A DNA stretch of 41,609 nt from Candidatus Saccharicenans sp. (GCA_026414545.1 JAOAIU010000056.1:1-41609); one strand, 5' to 3'. Shown: positions 25,156 through 34,405, numbered from the stretch's first letter. Notes: generated by a model not told the origin, from the sequence alone. Translations and numbers: made by a program.

Positions 25156-27526
25156 AAAGAACAATAGCCAAGCACGAAATCCGGTGGCTGACCTGGAGAA
25201 CTTTTACAACCAGACTCTATCCAGCCTGTCCATTGCCGCCGACGAACTGGAAAAGGTGCGCCTGATCACCGAATTTTTCCAGTCCACCCGTGATCTGCCC
25301 GAGGACCTGACCCGCTCCTTTCATCTGCAACTGGCAGGGCTGTTTTTCTTCCTGACGGCCTCCTTCCAGCCCGACGGCCTGCCCCCTGAGGAATTGCAGG
25401 GTTACCTGGAAGCTTCCTGGTACCTCTATCGAAGATTCCAGGATAAGATTCTCCCCGATCAACTAAAGGAAACCTTGAGCAATCTCCTGTTCTACCTGGC
25501 CCTTAGCCATTTTTACCTGGGCGAACTGGAAGATGGCCTGAAAATCCTGAGAAAGAAACAGAAGCTGGGCGCGGTCACTTCCCCTGACAACCTGGAAAGC
25601 AATCTGGAGAGTACCCAGGCAGAGCTTCCTGACAATATCCGGGAACTCAAGGACCAGGGAAGTTCCAACTGGCTGATTTTTTTGGAATTGGCCAAGAAGG
25701 TGGGCCGGGAGGACGGCCTGACCCTGGATATTGACCTGATCCAGGATAAATGGAAAAGATTTACAGGCTGGAGTAGCGACAGCCTTTTCTGCCCGCTGGT
25801 CGAAAAGCGTGGCTTACTCCAGGCTGGAGAGCGGGCCAGGTTGCTCCTGCTCGAAAGCCGCTGCCGGAGAACGGGAGCAGCCGAAGGCCACAACCTGGTC
25901 AGGTTTTCCAACCTGCCTGCCTATCACCAGGAAAAAACTTACCTGATGGCTGCCGATGCCCTGGAGGCCGCCGACTATCTGCTTAAGACCGAATATCAGT
26001 TTAACCTTCCTCCATGTACCCTTCTTTTTTCCTTCAGCGAAAAGAATTTCATGTATTCCGGAGAGAGTCTCAGCCTGCCCCTGGCCACCCTTTCCCTCAC
26101 CCAGAAATTGATATCCAGCCAGTGCCGCTTTTATTTTATCTATTCGCGGGAAGCGGCCTTCACCGGCAAAATCGATCTGAACGGAGAGACCCAGCGCATT
26201 TCCTCCGAAGCCCTGGAGCAAAAGGTCAGGGCCGCTTTTTACTCTGGCATCCGTTACCTGGTCATCCCGGCTGAAAACCTCAAGGAAGCCAGGAGCTTCG
26301 TCTTCAATCTTCTGGCCAAGCATCCCTGGAGGAGGCTGGAGCTAATAGGTATACACAATATAAGGGAAATAAACGCAGACAACCGGATTTGCCAGAGGAT
26401 AAAGCTGCCTTTAATCGCCCACTTGGTCAGGACCCGGGGCCCATTGATCAGGCGGGGGCTGTTGGGCCTCATCGGACTTTTCGCCATAATCACTGCCCTG
26501 GTCATCATCAATAAGAATCCCTCCTTTCACTTCTGGAAAATAAGGCACCCGGTAATAATTGAACCACGTGACAACCGTCTTTTCGCCAGAAACCCGGAAG
26601 AACAGCTTCTATGGACCTTCCCGCTGCGACGGCCCTTAAAACCGGAGAGCTTTCAGCAGAAATTTGTGGACCTCGACGGAGACGAAGAAGAGGAAATCCT
26701 GGTCTCGGGAGAGTACCTGGGTGAGGAAAAGGAAAGCGCAGAACTGTTCTGCCTGAAGAAGTCGGGAAAATTATTATGGAGTTACCGGCCGGGCCGGAAG
26801 ATAAAAACTCTGACCGACGAGTTCTCCAATCACTACTCGATCAAGAGGTTCGAAGTCGCAAACTTCAGCAACGCTTCACCCGAAAAATCTGTGCTGGTAA
26901 TCGGAAACCACGTAACCTGGTACCCGACCCAGATTGCAATGCTTAATGTCAGGGGTCAGGTTCTCGGCGAATACTGGCACGCTGGCCATCTCGGCCAGGC
27001 CGCCCTGTTAATAGAAGACCTGGATGAGGATGGTTGGCAGGAAATCATCATCGGCGGTACGAATAACGACTTTCAACAAGCTTGCCTTCTGGTGCTGGAC
27101 TCAAGAGCCATTGCCGGCTGTTCACCCGGAAGCGGAAAACCAGAATTTCAATTCGGGGAATTACCGGCCGGGTCCCAGGAATACTACCTTCTGCTTCCCA
27201 GAACCACGATTAACCAGGTAATGGGGCTGCGCAATTATGTTACATCGGTCCAGCTCTTCCGTGAGGAAAAGACTCTCGAAGTAATCACCAATGAATTTAA
27301 CAAAGAGGCTCCCTGCCAGATGATGTACAACTTTGATTTCAAGTTCAACCCCTTGCTTTCCCGCCCAACCGACCTCCTGACCGAAGCGGTCAAAGAGCTG
27401 GTGGTCTCCCGGGTTCTTCCTCCCCACTCCGAGACTGAGCTCAGGAGTCTTAAAGAGCGAATAAGATACTGGGACGGCGAGGCCTGGGTCAACTATCCGG
27501 CCAGAAATAAAAAACTCAATTTCTAA
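25148..27526 (+). CDS. Membrane protein with degenerate Lon-protease-like domain and FG-GAP-like repeats
   Basis: A 792-residue protein. The N-terminal 270 residues are helical, with a TPR-like stretch near 110-140. Residues about 295-385 follow the Lon protease (S16) pattern: 'SGESLSLPLATLSL' for 'DGPSAG..MATAL', 'AFTGKIDLNG' for 'AMTGEITLRG', and 'EALEQKVRAAFYSGIRYLVIPAEN' for 'GGLKEKLLAAHRAGIKTVILPxEN'. Ser307 fits the catalytic serine, but Glu357 stands where the catalytic lysine should be, so it is probably inactive. Arginines precede a single membrane span (about 434-456), which places the N-terminus inside. Outside, two calcium-loop-like FG-GAP units occur at about 505-520 (DLDGDEEEEILVSG) and 622-637 (DLDEDGWQEIIIGG). 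It ends the three-gene operon before a clear terminator. A signalling or assembly role is inferred from architecture. Confidence 0.75.
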   Translation: MNRKNNSQARNPVADLENFYNQTLSSLSIAADELEKVRLITEFFQSTRDLPEDLTRSFHLQLAGLFFFLTASFQPDGLPPEELQGYLEASWYLYRRFQDKILPDQLKETLSNLLFYLALSHFYLGELEDGLKILRKKQKLGAVTSPDNLESNLESTQAELPDNIRELKDQGSSNWLIFLELAKKVGREDGLTLDIDLIQDKWKRFTGWSSDSLFCPLVEKRGLLQAGERARLLLLESRCRRTGAAEGHNLVRFSNLPAYHQEKTYLMAADALEAADYLLKTEYQFNLPPCTLLFSFSEKNFMYSGESLSLPLATLSLTQKLISSQCRFYFIYSREAAFTGKIDLNGETQRISSEALEQKVRAAFYSGIRYLVIPAENLKEARSFVFNLLAKHPWRRLELIGIHNIREINADNRICQRIKLPLIAHLVRTRGPLIRRGLLGLIGLFAIITALVIINKNPSFHFWKIRHPVIIEPRDNRLFARNPEEQLLWTFPLRRPLKPESFQQKFVDLDGDEEEEILVSGEYLGEEKESAELFCLKKSGKLLWSYRPGRKIKTLTDEFSNHYSIKRFEVANFSNASPEKSVLVIGNHVTWYPTQIAMLNVRGQVLGEYWHAGHLGQAALLIEDLDEDGWQEIIIGGTNNDFQQACLLVLDSRAIAGCSPGSGKPEFQFGELPAGSQEYYLLLPRTTINQVMGLRNYVTSVQLFREEKTLEVITNEFNKEAPCQMMYNFDFKFNPLLSRPTDLLTEAVKELVVSRVLPPHSETELRSLKERIRYWDGEAWVNYPARNKKLNF

Positions 27527-27609
27527 ACAAAAAAAATGTCCCGTTTTTTCTGCAAAATTAAATTTGGTGAGCCTCTATATTATAGTTGTGGAGGCGAGGG
27601 CAAAAGGGT

Positions 27610-27638
27610 AAAAAGAAGGATGGGAACCTTCTTTTTTT
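27610..27638 (+). terminator. Intrinsic terminator of the three-gene operon
   Basis: AAAAAGAAGG (27610-27619) pairs with CCTTCTTTTT (27627-27636) around a 7-base loop and runs into T residues. The flanking A run lets it work in both directions. It lies about 85 bases after the last stop codon. Confidence 0.8.
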
Positions 27639-27802
27639 AAATTTAAATAAAAATCAGGCCATCTCCCCAATAAAAAGGGGGGAAACCACTTCAGGGCAAA
27701 GCCGTCGCTTGTTCCAAACAAACCTTAAAATCGATGCTACGGACAGGGCCGGTTACCTCTTACAATAAATGATGTAAAATATTATCTAAAGGCCAGGAAG
27801 AT

Positions 27803-28198
27803 ATGGACAGCCTCAGAGAAAAGATCAACGAATTCCTGAACCAGAAAGAAATTGCGGTGGTCGGGGCCTCCAGAAATCCAGCCAAGTACGGGAACATAGT
27901 TCTCAAGAAGCTTCAATCGGCCGGCTACCTGGTCTATCCGGTTAATCCCAACGCCAGCGAGGTCAATGGACACAGGGCTTATTCCGGCCTGTCTGGTCTG
28001 CCAACCTCGGTGAAAGCAGCCGTGGTGGTTGTTCCTCCCGAAATATCAGAAAAAATTGCCGGCCAGGCCATCGCTGCTGGTTTCCGCTATATCTGGTTTC
28101 AACCCGGCGCCGAATCGGAGGCGGCCATCTCCTCCCTTGAAGCGGCTGGAATCAGAGTAATCCACGGAACCTGCCTTCTGGTCAGAGTCAGCCCCTAA
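27803..28198 (+). CDS. CoA-binding protein (YccU-like)
   Basis: A 131-residue single-domain Rossmann-fold protein of the CoA-binding type related to the N-terminal domain of succinyl-CoA ligase alpha. 'IAVVGASRNPAKYGNIVLKKLQSAGYLVYPVNP' gives the phosphate-binding loop, followed by 'AAVVVVPPEI' and 'YIWFQPGAESE', and a C-terminal 'GTCLLV', all usual in this small family. The biological role of the family is poorly defined; binding of CoA or a nucleotide is assumed. AGGAAG precedes the ATG. It converges with era and forms a single-gene unit. Confidence 0.9.
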   Translation: MDSLREKINEFLNQKEIAVVGASRNPAKYGNIVLKKLQSAGYLVYPVNPNASEVNGHRAYSGLSGLPTSVKAAVVVVPPEISEKIAGQAIAAGFRYIWFQPGAESEAAISSLEAAGIRVIHGTCLLVRVSP

Positions 28199-28254
28199 AA
28201 ACCGCTAGGCGCTTGAGTCGACAACAAGACTGGCCAGAACTATTGACGGGAAAT

Positions 28255-29136
28255 TCAGGAACGATAGATTTTTCTGATAAACGAGTCTTTTTCTTTCCAC
28301 TTTTCCTTAACTTTAACCCGGAGCGAAAGAAAGACCTTCTTGCCCGTCAGGAATTCCAGTTCCTCCCTGGCCTGAGTGCCTATCTTTTTGATCATGGCTC
28401 CTCCCTGGCCGATAATAATTTTCTTCTGGGAATCTTTTTCCACGTAGATATCCGCCTCGATGGCCAGCAGATTCCCTGGCATTCTTTCTTCAACTTTGAG
28501 AACCTCGACCGCCACCGAATGAGGAACTTCCTGGTAGGTGTTGGTCAGTATTTTTTCTCTTATGATCTCAGCCGCCTGGATGGTCAGGGGATAATCGGTG
28601 ACCATATCCTCGGGATAAAGGAGCGGGCCTTCCGGCAGCAGGGAAATCATCCTTTTAACCAGGTCTTCCAAACCGTCTCCATTGACGGCGGAAACACTAA
28701 CCCGATCCACGAAATCCAGCAGTTGGTTGGCTGATTCCCGTACTGATTCCAGCTGTTCTTCGGAGCAAAGGTCCTTTTTGGTCAGGACCAGCAGTCCCGG
28801 CCGCCCAGCTTTTTTTACTTCGCCGGCCAGCTTAATATCTTCCTCACTAAGGGCTCTGGAAGCGTCGACCAGCAAAAGTACCAGGTCAACTTCCTTTAAG
28901 GTGCCAGTTACCTGGGAATTCAGGAAAGCACCCAGGGCATCTCTGGCCTGGTGAAAACCAGGAGTATCAACCAGAATAATCTGGGCTTCGGGCCTGGTGA
29001 TTATGCCCCTGACCTTAAAGCGAGTAGTCTGGGGTTTCTCCGAAACTATGCTTATTTTTTTCCCGGCCAGGGAATTAATCAGAGTAGATTTCCCGACGTT
29101 TGGTTTCCCGACAACGGCCACGAAACCAGATTTCAT
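28255..29136 (-). CDS. era: GTPase Era
   Basis: A 293-residue GTPase that helps 30S assembly by binding the 3' end of 16S rRNA. P-loop GKPNVGKS (10-17), the switch threonines in 'TTRFKVRG', DTPGFH and TKKD (in place of NKxD) are all present. The C-terminal KH domain is clear from 'GQGGAMIKKIGTQAREELEFLTGKKVFLSLRVKV'. Length is normal. GAGGTG lies ahead of the ATG at 29136. It stands apart from its common neighbours such as rnc. Confidence 0.97.
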   Translation of the reverse strand: MKSGFVAVVGKPNVGKSTLINSLAGKKISIVSEKPQTTRFKVRGIITRPEAQIILVDTPGFHQARDALGAFLNSQVTGTLKEVDLVLLLVDASRALSEEDIKLAGEVKKAGRPGLLVLTKKDLCSEEQLESVRESANQLLDFVDRVSVSAVNGDGLEDLVKRMISLLPEGPLLYPEDMVTDYPLTIQAAEIIREKILTNTYQEVPHSVAVEVLKVEERMPGNLLAIEADIYVEKDSQKKIIIGQGGAMIKKIGTQAREELEFLTGKKVFLSLRVKVKEKWKEKDSFIRKIYRS

Positions 29137-29247
29137 GGGACACCTCAGCCCCTAGCTGCAAAATGATCAAATTAAAGAATAACAGATATATTTTAGCCGA
29201 AATTTTCAGAAAGACAATCTTAAGCGATTTGCGACCCGGCCCTGGCT

Positions 29248-31281
29248 TTAATGCTTCTTGTCGCCAGAAGAAGAGGCTTTTTCTCCGCTGGAATGCTGGC
29301 TGCCCGCACCCCTGGAGGGTGAGGCGCTGCTGGTATTGGAACCTCTCGAAGAGCTAACGGACGACGGGTTTCCAGAATAGGCAGCTGAACCTGAGTCAAC
29401 GAAATAACCGCCCTCAGGCCCCAGCCGGATCAATCCTCTCGGGGTAATCCTTAAGCCCAGACCCCTGGCCTCCCTCGAAGTTAAGCCCAGCTCCGGGGAA
29501 ACCACAGAGTTTCGGGAACTGTCATAGATGATCCGCGCTCCGAGCTGACGGGCGGTCTGCAGGTCGGGATTCCAGTCCCGGAATCTCAGACCAGAACTTT
29601 CCGTCATTGCGGACGAAGCCCTGGCTTGAGCCTGTCTCATCGACTCCGGCCTGGCCTGAAGCTCTGCTGAGGTAGCCTGCTGCTTCCGAACTCCCCGCTC
29701 TATCATCTGGCCCTTTATGGCTTCAGAATCTGCCATAGAGGTTCTGGCAGTTTCCGTCTCGCTCCTGCTTTTTAAGAAACGGAAAATGGCCAGGTTCCAG
29801 GCTGGAACGGTTCCTCCTTCTGGCCTTGATTTTTCTCTTTCTGATTGAACCGGCGCTATTTTCTCCGCGACTTCGCTCCAGGAAACTTTCCGGCCAACCA
29901 GGTCCCGGGCTCCAAGGTCATCGGGCCTAACCAGCATAGGTTCCGGCGGCCTGGCTGAGATTCTTTTCAGGACTTCCTGGTCTCCACTGTCTATGGCCCT
30001 GGCCAGGCTGGCCACCATCTTCCTGTAGCTATCTGGAATCGGCACGGTCTGAGCCTGGGCTTGGGCCTTTTTCAACTGGTCCTTAGTAATCTTGCGAAGG
30101 GCAGGTTGTTCTGAAGATTTACCGGGCGGAAGTACCGTCCCGTTGGGGCCATAAAAATCCCAGTATCCATAACCGTACCCGTAATAACCCAGCCAATCAT
30201 ACAGAAACCATGGTCTCCAGCTGTAGTAACCGAAATAGAAATCCCAGACAGCCCAGGCCGGAGCAAAGGCCGATCCCGGAATCCAGACCCAGCCTTTCTT
30301 CTTATCCCATTGCCAGATTCCCAGGTGATAGGGCACCCAACCCCAGGGTTCTGCCGGCACCCAGAACAGCTGTCCGTTGAGGAAAGTCCAGTTACCGTAA
30401 TAATACGGACTCCAGTTGCCCCATGGGTAATAATCATTATAGAAAGGTCTCCAGACGTAACCGAAATAGTCATCCCAGACCCACTCTCCGTATTGATTGG
30501 AGTAATACTGGGCGAAATAGAAAACAGCCGGGGGGAGCTTCTGGATGGGCTTTGGCAACGGAGTAAGCCCTTTATGAAGTTCAAGGAAATGCTTGTTCAG
30601 GTCAGCATTCCAGGACTCAAACTCGCTGAGTTCCGGAAAGTTGGCCTTTATCTCCACCTGGTGGCCGTGGTTAACCAGTAGACTTGTCCCCTTTCTGGCG
30701 GTCAGGGACTTGAGCTCCCTGGGAGATGGGCCATAAAGCAAGGAGGCCTTACCCTCCTTTACTGTTAGCCAGGTTTCACCGCCATCGCTCACCCGGGCTA
30801 CAATGACCGTCTTATTCCTCATTTTCAGGGCGGCATTGGGAGTTAATAGCTGGAAAACTTCCCAGGAATTGTAGGCGGTGTACATAAGATAAATCTGCCC
30901 TTTCTCCAGGAACAGGTTTGAGAGCTGGTCATCAGAACTCAAGCTCTGGGCCATGATGGTTTCAATTTTCAACCTCGTCTCAGTTCCCAGGCGAACTATG
31001 GTTCCACTGTCAAACTGGATTTCACAGGGTTTGTCGTAAGTGACCACTGTGTCCCCGGGTCCCAGCGGAAAATTCAGGCTGGTCGATTCTGGTCTGGCCA
31101 GCCCGGGTCTTACGACTTCCGGCGCCCTGACACCGGGCTCCTCTGGAATATAACTGATAAAACCATAGTAAAAATTAGTTTCGCCATTCACCAGGGTATA
31201 GTGCTTGCTGCCAGCAGCCGCCGGCTGAAGAAACCCGCACCCCAGAACCCCTACGAGCAGCCAGAAATATATTTTTTTCAT
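29248..31281 (-). CDS. Secreted FecR-domain protein with W/Y-rich repeats
   Basis: About 677 residues from the ATG at 31281; a TTG four codons upstream is less likely because TGGGGTG fits the ATG. A signal peptide ends near 'PAAAG'. Residues about 75-200 form a FecR-like domain ('VVTYDKPCEIQFDSGTIVRLGTETRLKI'). Residues about 260-380 are packed with Trp, Tyr and Pro in units such as 'YGEWVWDDYFGYVWRP' and 'WGWVPYHLGIWQW', the pattern of the W-rich domain often annotated DUF6600. The C-terminus is low-complexity, rich in Ser, Gly and Arg. The protein should lie in the periplasm or on the surface. Function is unknown; carbohydrate or envelope binding is only suggested by the aromatics. Confidence 0.82.
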   Translation of the reverse strand: MKKIYFWLLVGVLGCGFLQPAAAGSKHYTLVNGETNFYYGFISYIPEEPGVRAPEVVRPGLARPESTSLNFPLGPGDTVVTYDKPCEIQFDSGTIVRLGTETRLKIETIMAQSLSSDDQLSNLFLEKGQIYLMYTAYNSWEVFQLLTPNAALKMRNKTVIVARVSDGGETWLTVKEGKASLLYGPSPRELKSLTARKGTSLLVNHGHQVEIKANFPELSEFESWNADLNKHFLELHKGLTPLPKPIQKLPPAVFYFAQYYSNQYGEWVWDDYFGYVWRPFYNDYYPWGNWSPYYYGNWTFLNGQLFWVPAEPWGWVPYHLGIWQWDKKKGWVWIPGSAFAPAWAVWDFYFGYYSWRPWFLYDWLGYYGYGYGYWDFYGPNGTVLPPGKSSEQPALRKITKDQLKKAQAQAQTVPIPDSYRKMVASLARAIDSGDQEVLKRISARPPEPMLVRPDDLGARDLVGRKVSWSEVAEKIAPVQSEREKSRPEGGTVPAWNLAIFRFLKSRSETETARTSMADSEAIKGQMIERGVRKQQATSAELQARPESMRQAQARASSAMTESSGLRFRDWNPDLQTARQLGARIIYDSSRNSVVSPELGLTSREARGLGLRITPRGLIRLGPEGGYFVDSGSAAYSGNPSSVSSSRGSNTSSASPSRGAGSQHSSGEKASSSGDKKH

Positions 31282-31756
31282 TTTGCACCCCAAGTCATGT
31301 TATACAGCATAAAACGTGCCAGCCCTGGCCCGGTACTTTCCCTATTATCCTCATCTCCGAAGACCAGAGGCTGTCATCGTTAGGCTACTCCTGACACCTC
31401 TATGATACACCCAAAAAGGCCTGAATAGCTAACCCGTCCAGCATACCGTCAGGCAGAATAATTTTCATGACCGGGCCGGTATGCAGCAATTAAGACGCTA
31501 ACCGACGTGAGTGTTCTGAACTACCCGGAGTTTTCCGGCCGTTATCCAACCCGAGCCATCTGTTCCTTTGCCCTGGCTGAACAGCCAAATTTGGTAAATC
31601 CGGTGATTTTTAAGATACAGAAACCGACCGCAGAAGTCGGCCTTAACTCAGCCGACCGAGCAGGCTGGATTCAATTGTTCTTACTTTCCTTGCGGCCAGG
31701 TTTTTTTACTGATCATGTTGCTTATCTTAATAGAAGACGGGTAAAATATAAGCAGG
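31282..31756. other. 475-base divergent intergenic region
   Basis: No credible gene. An open frame from a GTG at 31507 runs into the next gene but lacks a ribosome binding site and family features. The right end has a promoter (31718-31747) for the small membrane protein gene. Confidence 0.45.
31718..31747 (+). promoter_or_regulatory. Promoter nine bases from the next start codon
   Basis: TTGCTT (31718-31723) and TAAAAT (31742-31747) are 18 bases apart. Transcription would start at about 31754, almost at the ATG at 31757, giving a leaderless or three-base-leader RNA. Confidence 0.4.
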
Positions 31757-32116
31757 ATGGATAAGTCAGCCAGGCTCCAGGAACAAATATACAAGCACCT
31801 GCCCGGAGTTATTGCCCTGCTGGTGGCCATCTGGCTGCTTTTCCCATTCATTAAAATTGACCGCTCTGATTATGCCCAGGGCAAGGTCCTGGTTTACAGG
31901 CTGGCTTTTGGCCTGATGATCATGATCATCATGCTGGGGAAAATGGGCTTCGATGTTTTCTTCCCTCAGGGAATTGCCAGACCGGTGTCCAACCTAAAAT
32001 CTGTAATTTTCCTCATCCTGGGAATCCTGCTCCTGGCCTTCGTCGTCTATATCATCATCCAGGCCGGCTCTCTCTTCATGACCAGTTACCCGGATACTTC
32101 TGAGTTCAACCAGTAA
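31757..32116 (+). CDS. Small integral membrane protein, three predicted spans
   Basis: A 119-residue protein with hydrophobic segments at about 16-32, 48-66 and 80-106. The N-terminus is charged and short, without a signal peptidase site. I recognise no family. It lies alone between the FecR/W-rich gene (divergent) and the CPBP protease gene (convergent). An AGCAGG stands three bases before the ATG, too close to be an effective ribosome binding site, and a promoter lies nine bases upstream, so translation may be leaderless. Amino-acid use looks like real coding sequence. Confidence 0.65.
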   Translation: MDKSARLQEQIYKHLPGVIALLVAIWLLFPFIKIDRSDYAQGKVLVYRLAFGLMIMIIMLGKMGFDVFFPQGIARPVSNLKSVIFLILGILLLAFVVYIIIQAGSLFMTSYPDTSEFNQ

Positions 32117-32285
32117 GAGCTTCACCTGTCACCTGTTCCCTATTGCTTTCAGCCGGGGGTTCATTTTTAAGCCACAACCAGGAGATAGACCAGGTATGGA
32201 GAAGCCATGATTACCATCAGAGAAATAACAGCGCCATAATCGCCGGCGCAAGCCCTGACCCCCGCGGACAGCGACAGGAATTTTG

Positions 32286-33092
32286 TCACTTAAATATCTC
32301 TTTATTCTTGAGGGCAATAAAAATGGCCGCCAGCAGGTAAAGAGCCGCTAGCAGACCCTCGGTGACCGGAGCCAGCTCAAAAAGCTGCCCGGTGAAATTT
32401 ATCATGAAATGAAATAAGATGGCGGCCAGGGTGCTGCGCTGATTCTTAAAGAAAAGGTAGGTAAAGATGACCGACTTCGGAAACAGGTCCAGAAAAAAGA
32501 AGGCCGTGAGCAGCAGATTCTCCGTCTTGCCCTGGAGAGGATAGCCCTTAACCATAAAAAGCGGCACATGCCACAGGGCCCAAACTGCGGCTATCAGCAA
32601 GCTGGCCCTCAGCCCGGACAGGTGCCCCTGAAGCTTGTCCAGCCAGTACCCCCTCCAGCCCAGCTCCTCGGGAAAAGGGCCGATGAAAAAAGTATAGAAA
32701 ATGAAAACCAGGAATGAAGGTATATGGGCCCGAACCTGGGGAACCAGCCTGAGCTGACCCAGCGATTCTCCGAGGAGAAATGAAAGAAGGATGGCGGCCA
32801 CGGTGATAACGGGTGGCAGAAAGAATATGAGTCGGAAACTGCCGCGGCTGATCAGAGTCGGGTCAAATACCCGGCGCCAGTAGTCCCAGTGGTATTCAGC
32901 TTCCTCTCCCAGGAGAATGAAAACCAGGGCTACCACGGCCGGGGCCAGCAACCCGGCCAGAATCAGAACCTTGACCGCCAGGTTTTCCATGCCCCGGCCG
33001 GTTGATATGGCCAGGAACCAGGGTACCCAGGTCAGAACCAGGACGAAAGGTATGTATAAAAAAGGGTTAATTTGAAGTTTCTTTGAAAACAT
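32286..33092 (-). CDS. CPBP family intramembrane metalloprotease
   Basis: A 268-residue membrane protein with about eight spans and the CPBP (Abi/CAAX-protease-like) motifs. Motif 1 is EELGWRG, with Glu142, Glu143 and Arg147. Motif 2 is 'WALWHVPLF' with the metal-binding histidine. Motif 3 is 'FHFMINFTGQ' near the end. Bacterial members cut peptides within the membrane, for example in bacteriocin maturation or immunity, but most are uncharacterised. GGAGGAG before the ATG at 33092 fixes the start. No bacteriocin gene is seen nearby, so the substrate is unknown. Confidence 0.9.
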   Translation of the reverse strand: MFSKKLQINPFLYIPFVLVLTWVPWFLAISTGRGMENLAVKVLILAGLLAPAVVALVFILLGEEAEYHWDYWRRVFDPTLISRGSFRLIFFLPPVITVAAILLSFLLGESLGQLRLVPQVRAHIPSFLVFIFYTFFIGPFPEELGWRGYWLDKLQGHLSGLRASLLIAAVWALWHVPLFMVKGYPLQGKTENLLLTAFFFLDLFPKSVIFTYLFFKNQRSTLAAILFHFMINFTGQLFELAPVTEGLLAALYLLAAIFIALKNKEIFK

Positions 33093-33281
33093 AGTTCTCT
33101 CCTCCGCGGTAATCAGCCTTTCTTAAAATACAAAAAAAGTCCTGGCCGATAAAGAAAATTTTTTGCCTTCTGCCCGGTCAGCCAGGAATTGTAGTATCAT
33201 GTTATTCCTGTATATTTTCTGTTGACTCAATCTTCAACAGAACTTATTCATATAAAGGAAAGGTTCATACGGAGCGGGACG

Positions 33282-34316
33282 ATGAAAGCGGTGTTGTTAA
33301 CGGGTCTTAGACAGGCTCAACTGCAAGAAAGACCCGAACCAGAGCTGCCCAGCCAAGACTGGGTTCTGCTCAGAACCAGGGTGGCCGGCATCTGCGGCAG
33401 CGACCTCCATTACTTTATTTCCGATTCGGTCGGCGGGGAAAAAGTTCCCTACCCCTGCCTGGCCGGTCATGAATGCTCGGCCGAAGTTGTCCGGCTGGGC
33501 CCGGAAGCCAGAGACCTTCAACCCGGCGATCTGGTAGCAGTTGAGCCATCCATTTCCTGCGGTGTCTGCGACCAGTGCCTGGCCGGGCGGTTTAATACCT
33601 GCCGGAAGATAAAATTCCTGGGTCATCCGGGAGAACTTGACGGTTGTTTCGCTGAGTACTTCGCGATGCCGGCCAGGAACCTGATCAGGCTGGACTCCTC
33701 CCTGACCCTGGAAGAAGCCATGCTGGCCGAACCGCTGTCCATTGCCCTGCATGCGCTGAACCTGTCTGCTCCCGGTAGCGGGGAAAAGGTGGCCGTTCTG
33801 GGTACCGGTCCCATTGGCCTGTCGTTGATATTACTTCTCCGGCACCGGGGCTTGAGTTCCATTTTTGCCACCGACCGCTCGGAAGCCAGGGTCAAGGCCG
33901 CGCTCAGGGCCGGGGCCGCCTGGGCGGCCAGCGTCGAGCAGGAAGACATCGTTCAGGAAATTCTTTCCCGCCAGCCGCTCGGGCTGGACCTGGTGTTCGA
34001 AGTCAGCGGCGACCAGGAGGCCATAGACCAGTCAGTGGCCCTGGTCAAACCGGGGGGGCGGATAATCCAGGTGGGCATCCCGGTCCCGGAAAGAGTTTCT
34101 TATCAAATGGCCCGACTGCGCCGCAAGGAAGTCACCATAATCAACTCCAGGCGGCAGAACCGATGCCTGGAGCCGGCGCTGGAGATGATAAAAAAAGGGG
34201 AACTCAAGGTGGACTGGCTTCTGACCCATCGCTTCCGACCGGAAGAAGCCCAGCAGGCCTTTTCCACCGCAGCCGACCGGCTGGACGGGGTACTCAAAGC
34301 CGCTTTCATTTTTTGA
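33282..34316 (+). CDS. Zinc-dependent alcohol/polyol dehydrogenase
   Basis: A 344-residue medium-chain dehydrogenase from the ATG at 33282, which GGAG (33271-33274) precedes; the frame is open to a TTG at 33222 but those 20 residues do not align with the family. The catalytic zinc site is 'GICGSDLHYF' and 'GHECS', the structural zinc site is CGVCDQC...C, and the NAD-binding loop is 'VLGTGPIGLS'. The sorbitol/xylitol/threonine dehydrogenase-like branch fits best, so it probably oxidises a sugar alcohol or related secondary alcohol with NAD. It is a lone gene between a convergent membrane-barrel gene and the divergent CPBP gene. Confidence 0.9.
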   Translation: MKAVLLTGLRQAQLQERPEPELPSQDWVLLRTRVAGICGSDLHYFISDSVGGEKVPYPCLAGHECSAEVVRLGPEARDLQPGDLVAVEPSISCGVCDQCLAGRFNTCRKIKFLGHPGELDGCFAEYFAMPARNLIRLDSSLTLEEAMLAEPLSIALHALNLSAPGSGEKVAVLGTGPIGLSLILLLRHRGLSSIFATDRSEARVKAALRAGAAWAASVEQEDIVQEILSRQPLGLDLVFEVSGDQEAIDQSVALVKPGGRIIQVGIPVPERVSYQMARLRRKEVTIINSRRQNRCLEPALEMIKKGELKVDWLLTHRFRPEEAQQAFSTAADRLDGVLKAAFIF

Positions 34317-34405
34317 TAAAAGCTGCCCCTTCAAGAAGCCAAGGATTCAGGAAGGATTAAAAACCCACGAATAAATCCCAGCAGAGAGCCGGTATCTGGT
34401 GGTTC

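Noticed and set aside
28213-28734. 173-codon rightward open frame
   Set aside because: Antisense to era, whose GTPase and KH motifs are unmistakable.
31507-31764. 85-codon rightward open frame from a GTG
   Set aside because: No ribosome binding site, overlaps the promoter and start of the small membrane protein gene, and composition is not protein-like.
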